This document shows positions 6,580-7,853 of a stretch of 7,853 bases of DNA, one piece after another; the stretch's first letter is position 1, and every line of letters starts with the position of its first letter. The stretch is taken from NCBI GenBank assembly GCA_030680655.1, contig JAUXUZ010000482.1:1-7853 (forward strand), read 5' to 3'. A program made the position numbers and the translations under genes. The DNA comes from Phycisphaerales bacterium (GTDB lineage Bacteria > Planctomycetota > Phycisphaerae > Phycisphaerales > UBA1924). The notes below the pieces were generated by a model. It was not told the DNA's origin. It made no database searches and was given only the letters and a program-made list of their open reading frames with translations.

Positions 6580-6843
6580 TCAGGCGGTGCGCGGCAATCC
6601 CTCGATGAACGCACCGAGCGTTTCGATGTTTGTAAACGCGGCCTTCCCCATCGTCGTCCCTTCCTTGATGCTCACCTTGAACTCCTTCTCCAGCTCGGTC
6701 ACGATCAGCAGGATGTCCAGCGAATCAAGGTCAAACTCGCCGCCAACAAGTGGCATGCGGTCATCGAGCACCGTCTGCTCATCAACCTTCAGGCAGGCCC
6801 GTACTACCTTCTTTACGCGACTGAGCGTCTCGGCGCTTGGCAT
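6580..6843 (-). CDS. Acyl carrier protein
   Basis: The 87-residue acidic protein contains the phosphopantetheine attachment motif FDLDSLDIL with Ser41, followed by the helix LLIVTELEKEF and a C-terminal NIETLGAFI helix, as in stand-alone type II ACPs. After modification by a phosphopantetheinyl transferase (none seen here) it would carry the starter and growing chain as thioesters between ligase, ketosynthase and dehydratase. It is the first gene of the leftward operon, with a strong GAGGAG site 5 nt before its ATG. It is a specialised ACP rather than the housekeeping AcpP, judging by its setting and its divergence from the usual DSLDTVELVM motif. Aryl-polyene loci commonly have two ACPs; a second was not found in this window. 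Confidence 0.92.
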   Translation of the reverse strand: MPSAETLSRVKKVVRACLKVDEQTVLDDRMPLVGGEFDLDSLDILLIVTELEKEFKVSIKEGTTMGKAAFTNIETLGAFIEGLPRTA

Positions 6844-6848
6844 TCATG

Positions 6849-6854
6849 CTCCTC
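6849..6854 (-). promoter_or_regulatory. Ribosome binding site GAGGAG for the ACP gene
   Basis: GAGGAG lies 5 nt upstream of the ATG at 6843. It fixes the start of the first gene of the operon. Confidence 0.7.
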
Positions 6855-6864
6855 GTGACAGGGC

Positions 6865-6893
6865 ATTCTACGTACTTCTTCATTCGGATTCAC
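6865..6893 (-). promoter_or_regulatory. Possible weak promoter of the leftward operon
   Basis: On the minus strand TAGAAT (6865-6870) matches five of six bases of the sigma-70 -10 box. GTGAAT (6888-6893) lies 17 nt upstream and is a poor -35 box. The predicted leader would be only about 15 nt, just enough to hold the GAGGAG site. Promoter consensus in this organism is unknown, so this is tentative. Confidence 0.25.
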
Positions 6894-6895
6894 TG

Positions 6896-6910
6896 TGCCG
6901 AGCTTCGGCA
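6896..6910. repeat. Perfect inverted repeat TGCCGA-gct-TCGGCA
   Basis: A perfect 6-bp inverted repeat with a 3-bp spacer lies just upstream of the candidate -35 box of the leftward operon. It could be an operator. If transcription begins farther upstream (for example near 7036), it would instead be a hairpin in the ACP leader. It has no following T-tract, so it does not look like a terminator. Confidence 0.4.
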
Positions 6911-7045
6911 TTGTCCGTTTCGCTCGCGGAAACAGCCGCCGCTGACGCCCTACGGCTGCAGGACACGCGTAAGCGGTACGCAGCAGTTCGAGCCGACTCC
7001 AAAGCGGCAACGACGACCTCTCCAATTCCCGCGTGCTCAACCCTG

Positions 7046-7051
7046 TATACT
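7046..7051 (+). promoter_or_regulatory. Possible -10 box TATACT for the methyltransferase
   Basis: TATACT matches five of six bases of the sigma-70 -10 consensus and would give a leader of about 33 nt before the ATG at 7091. No recognisable -35 box lies 16-18 nt upstream, so the call is weak. Confidence 0.3.
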
Positions 7052-7090
7052 CCATCGCATCTTGAAACGACAGCTGAACGGAGCGAGCCC

Positions 7091-7853
7091 ATGGTTGAAT
7101 CTCCCGCGGTCGTTCGCCTCCCCATCGGCACGCTGGCACCCCACCCACCCATCGCGGGCGCCTACACAACGCTGGACCAGAAGAAGCGGTTCGTAGACGC
7201 AATCTTCGACGACACCGCGCAGGACTATGACCGCGTCGAGCGGTGGCTTTCTCTCGGTTCAGGCGCCTGGTACCGCGGCAAGGCGCTCGCGCGCGCCGGC
7301 CTCAAGCCAGGCATGAGCGTAGCCGACGTCGCCGTCGGCACCGGGCTCGTCGCGGGCGCCGCACTCAAGATCATCGGGCCCGGCGGGCGCATCGTTGGCA
7401 TTGACCCCAGCGTCAACATGATGAGCTACGCGAGGGAACGCCTCGGCATCCAGACGGCAACCGGCACCGCCGAATCGCTCCCGCTCGAGAACTCCAGCGT
7501 TGACTTCCTTTCGATGGGGTACGCCCTGCGCCACGTTGAGAGCCTCAACGGCGCACTGGGCGAGTTTCACCGCGTGCTCAAGCCCGGCGGGCGCGTCTGC
7601 ATCCTCGAGATCACACGCCCCCGCACCGCACTGGGCCGCGCACTCCTGCGCGTCTACCTCGGCACACTCTGCCGCGCGGTCGGCCTGTTCCGCCGCCTCG
7701 CTCCCCGCACCCCCGAGCTCTGGTCCTACTACTGGGAGACCATCGACAAGTGCACGCCGCCGGACAAAGTGATCGAGGCGCTCAAAGCGGCCGGGTTCAC
7801 CAACGTGCGGCGCAACGTCGTCGGGGCCGTGTTCTCTGAATACACGGGCTTGA
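7091..7853 (+). CDS. UbiE/MenG-type class I SAM-dependent methyltransferase, extreme C-terminus cut by window edge
   Basis: The frame is open for 254 codons to the right edge. After an N-terminal extension of about 25 residues comes KKRFVDAIFDDTAQDYDR, as at the start of UbiE proteins. SAM-binding motif I is VADVAVGTG (77-85), matching UbiE's DVATGTG style. IVGIDPS (101-107) provides the acidic ribose contact, and RVLKPGGRVCILEITRP (151-167) is the motif II/III block. UbiE-type proteins usually end soon after the equivalent of the last visible residues (SEYTG), so little is missing. ATG 7091 has GGAG 7 nt upstream. It could be a housekeeping quinone C-methyltransferase. Its divergent position beside a chorismatase operon also fits a methyltransferase acting on the aryl head of the product, as aryl-polyene loci often encode one. 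The sequence does not decide between these. Confidence 0.88.
   Translation, partial: MVESPAVVRLPIGTLAPHPPIAGAYTTLDQKKRFVDAIFDDTAQDYDRVERWLSLGSGAWYRGKALARAGLKPGMSVADVAVGTGLVAGAALKIIGPGGRIVGIDPSVNMMSYARERLGIQTATGTAESLPLENSSVDFLSMGYALRHVESLNGALGEFHRVLKPGGRVCILEITRPRTALGRALLRVYLGTLCRAVGLFRRLAPRTPELWSYYWETIDKCTPPDKVIEALKAAGFTNVRRNVVGAVFSEYTGL

Larger units (their letters stand above)
6844..7090. other. Divergent intergenic region with no gene
   Basis: These 247 bp separate the leftward operon from the rightward methyltransferase and must hold both promoters. No convincing coding frame, tRNA or riboswitch was seen. Notable contents are the inverted repeat at 6896-6910, a TAGAAT box for the minus strand and a TATACT box at 7046-7051. 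Because GTATAC is palindromic, a TATACA box also faces the minus strand there. Confidence 0.6.

Noticed and set aside
6813..7202. Minus-strand frame (129 codons) across the divergent intergenic region
   Set aside because: It overlaps the ACP start and the methyltransferase start, lacks a ribosome site and has no family resemblance.

Overview
The window is a tightly packed, GC-rich accessory locus from a Gram-negative (diderm) bacterium. A lipobox lipoprotein, a LolA-type periplasmic carrier and an RND/MMPL exporter all imply an outer membrane. Base composition, frequent GTG/TTG starts and gene style would suit Planctomycetota (for example Phycisphaerae), but nothing here fixes the phylum, so that assignment is only a guess.

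Layout. Seven genes run leftwards on the minus strand from about 6843 to beyond position 1: acyl carrier protein, hotdog-fold 3-hydroxyacyl-ACP dehydratase, LolA-like carrier, chorismatase (XanB2/Hyg5/FkbO family), AMP-forming aryl/acyl ligase, outer-membrane lipoprotein, and an MMPL exporter cut by the left edge. Gaps are 60 bp or less and the last pair overlaps, so this is almost certainly one operon. A 247-bp intergenic region (6844-7090) separates it from a divergent UbiE-type SAM methyltransferase on the plus strand, which is cut by the right edge.

How the genes fit together. The gene set matches aryl-polyene / xanthomonadin-type pigment loci. The chorismatase would convert chorismate to a hydroxybenzoate starter, and the ligase would activate it and load it on the ACP. 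Ketosynthases and a ketoreductase, not seen in this window, would extend it with malonyl units, and the dehydratase would form each double bond. The methyltransferase could decorate the aryl ring. The LolA-like protein, the lipoprotein and the MMPL pump would move the polyene-lipid to the outer membrane. The pathway is inferred from gene content. The ketosynthase/chain-length-factor, ketoreductase and acyltransferase genes expected for such a locus must lie outside the window, or the product is something else.

No RNA genes, mobile elements, CRISPR arrays or large repeats were seen. Small inverted repeats occur in the 60-bp LolA-chorismatase gap and in the divergent intergenic region.
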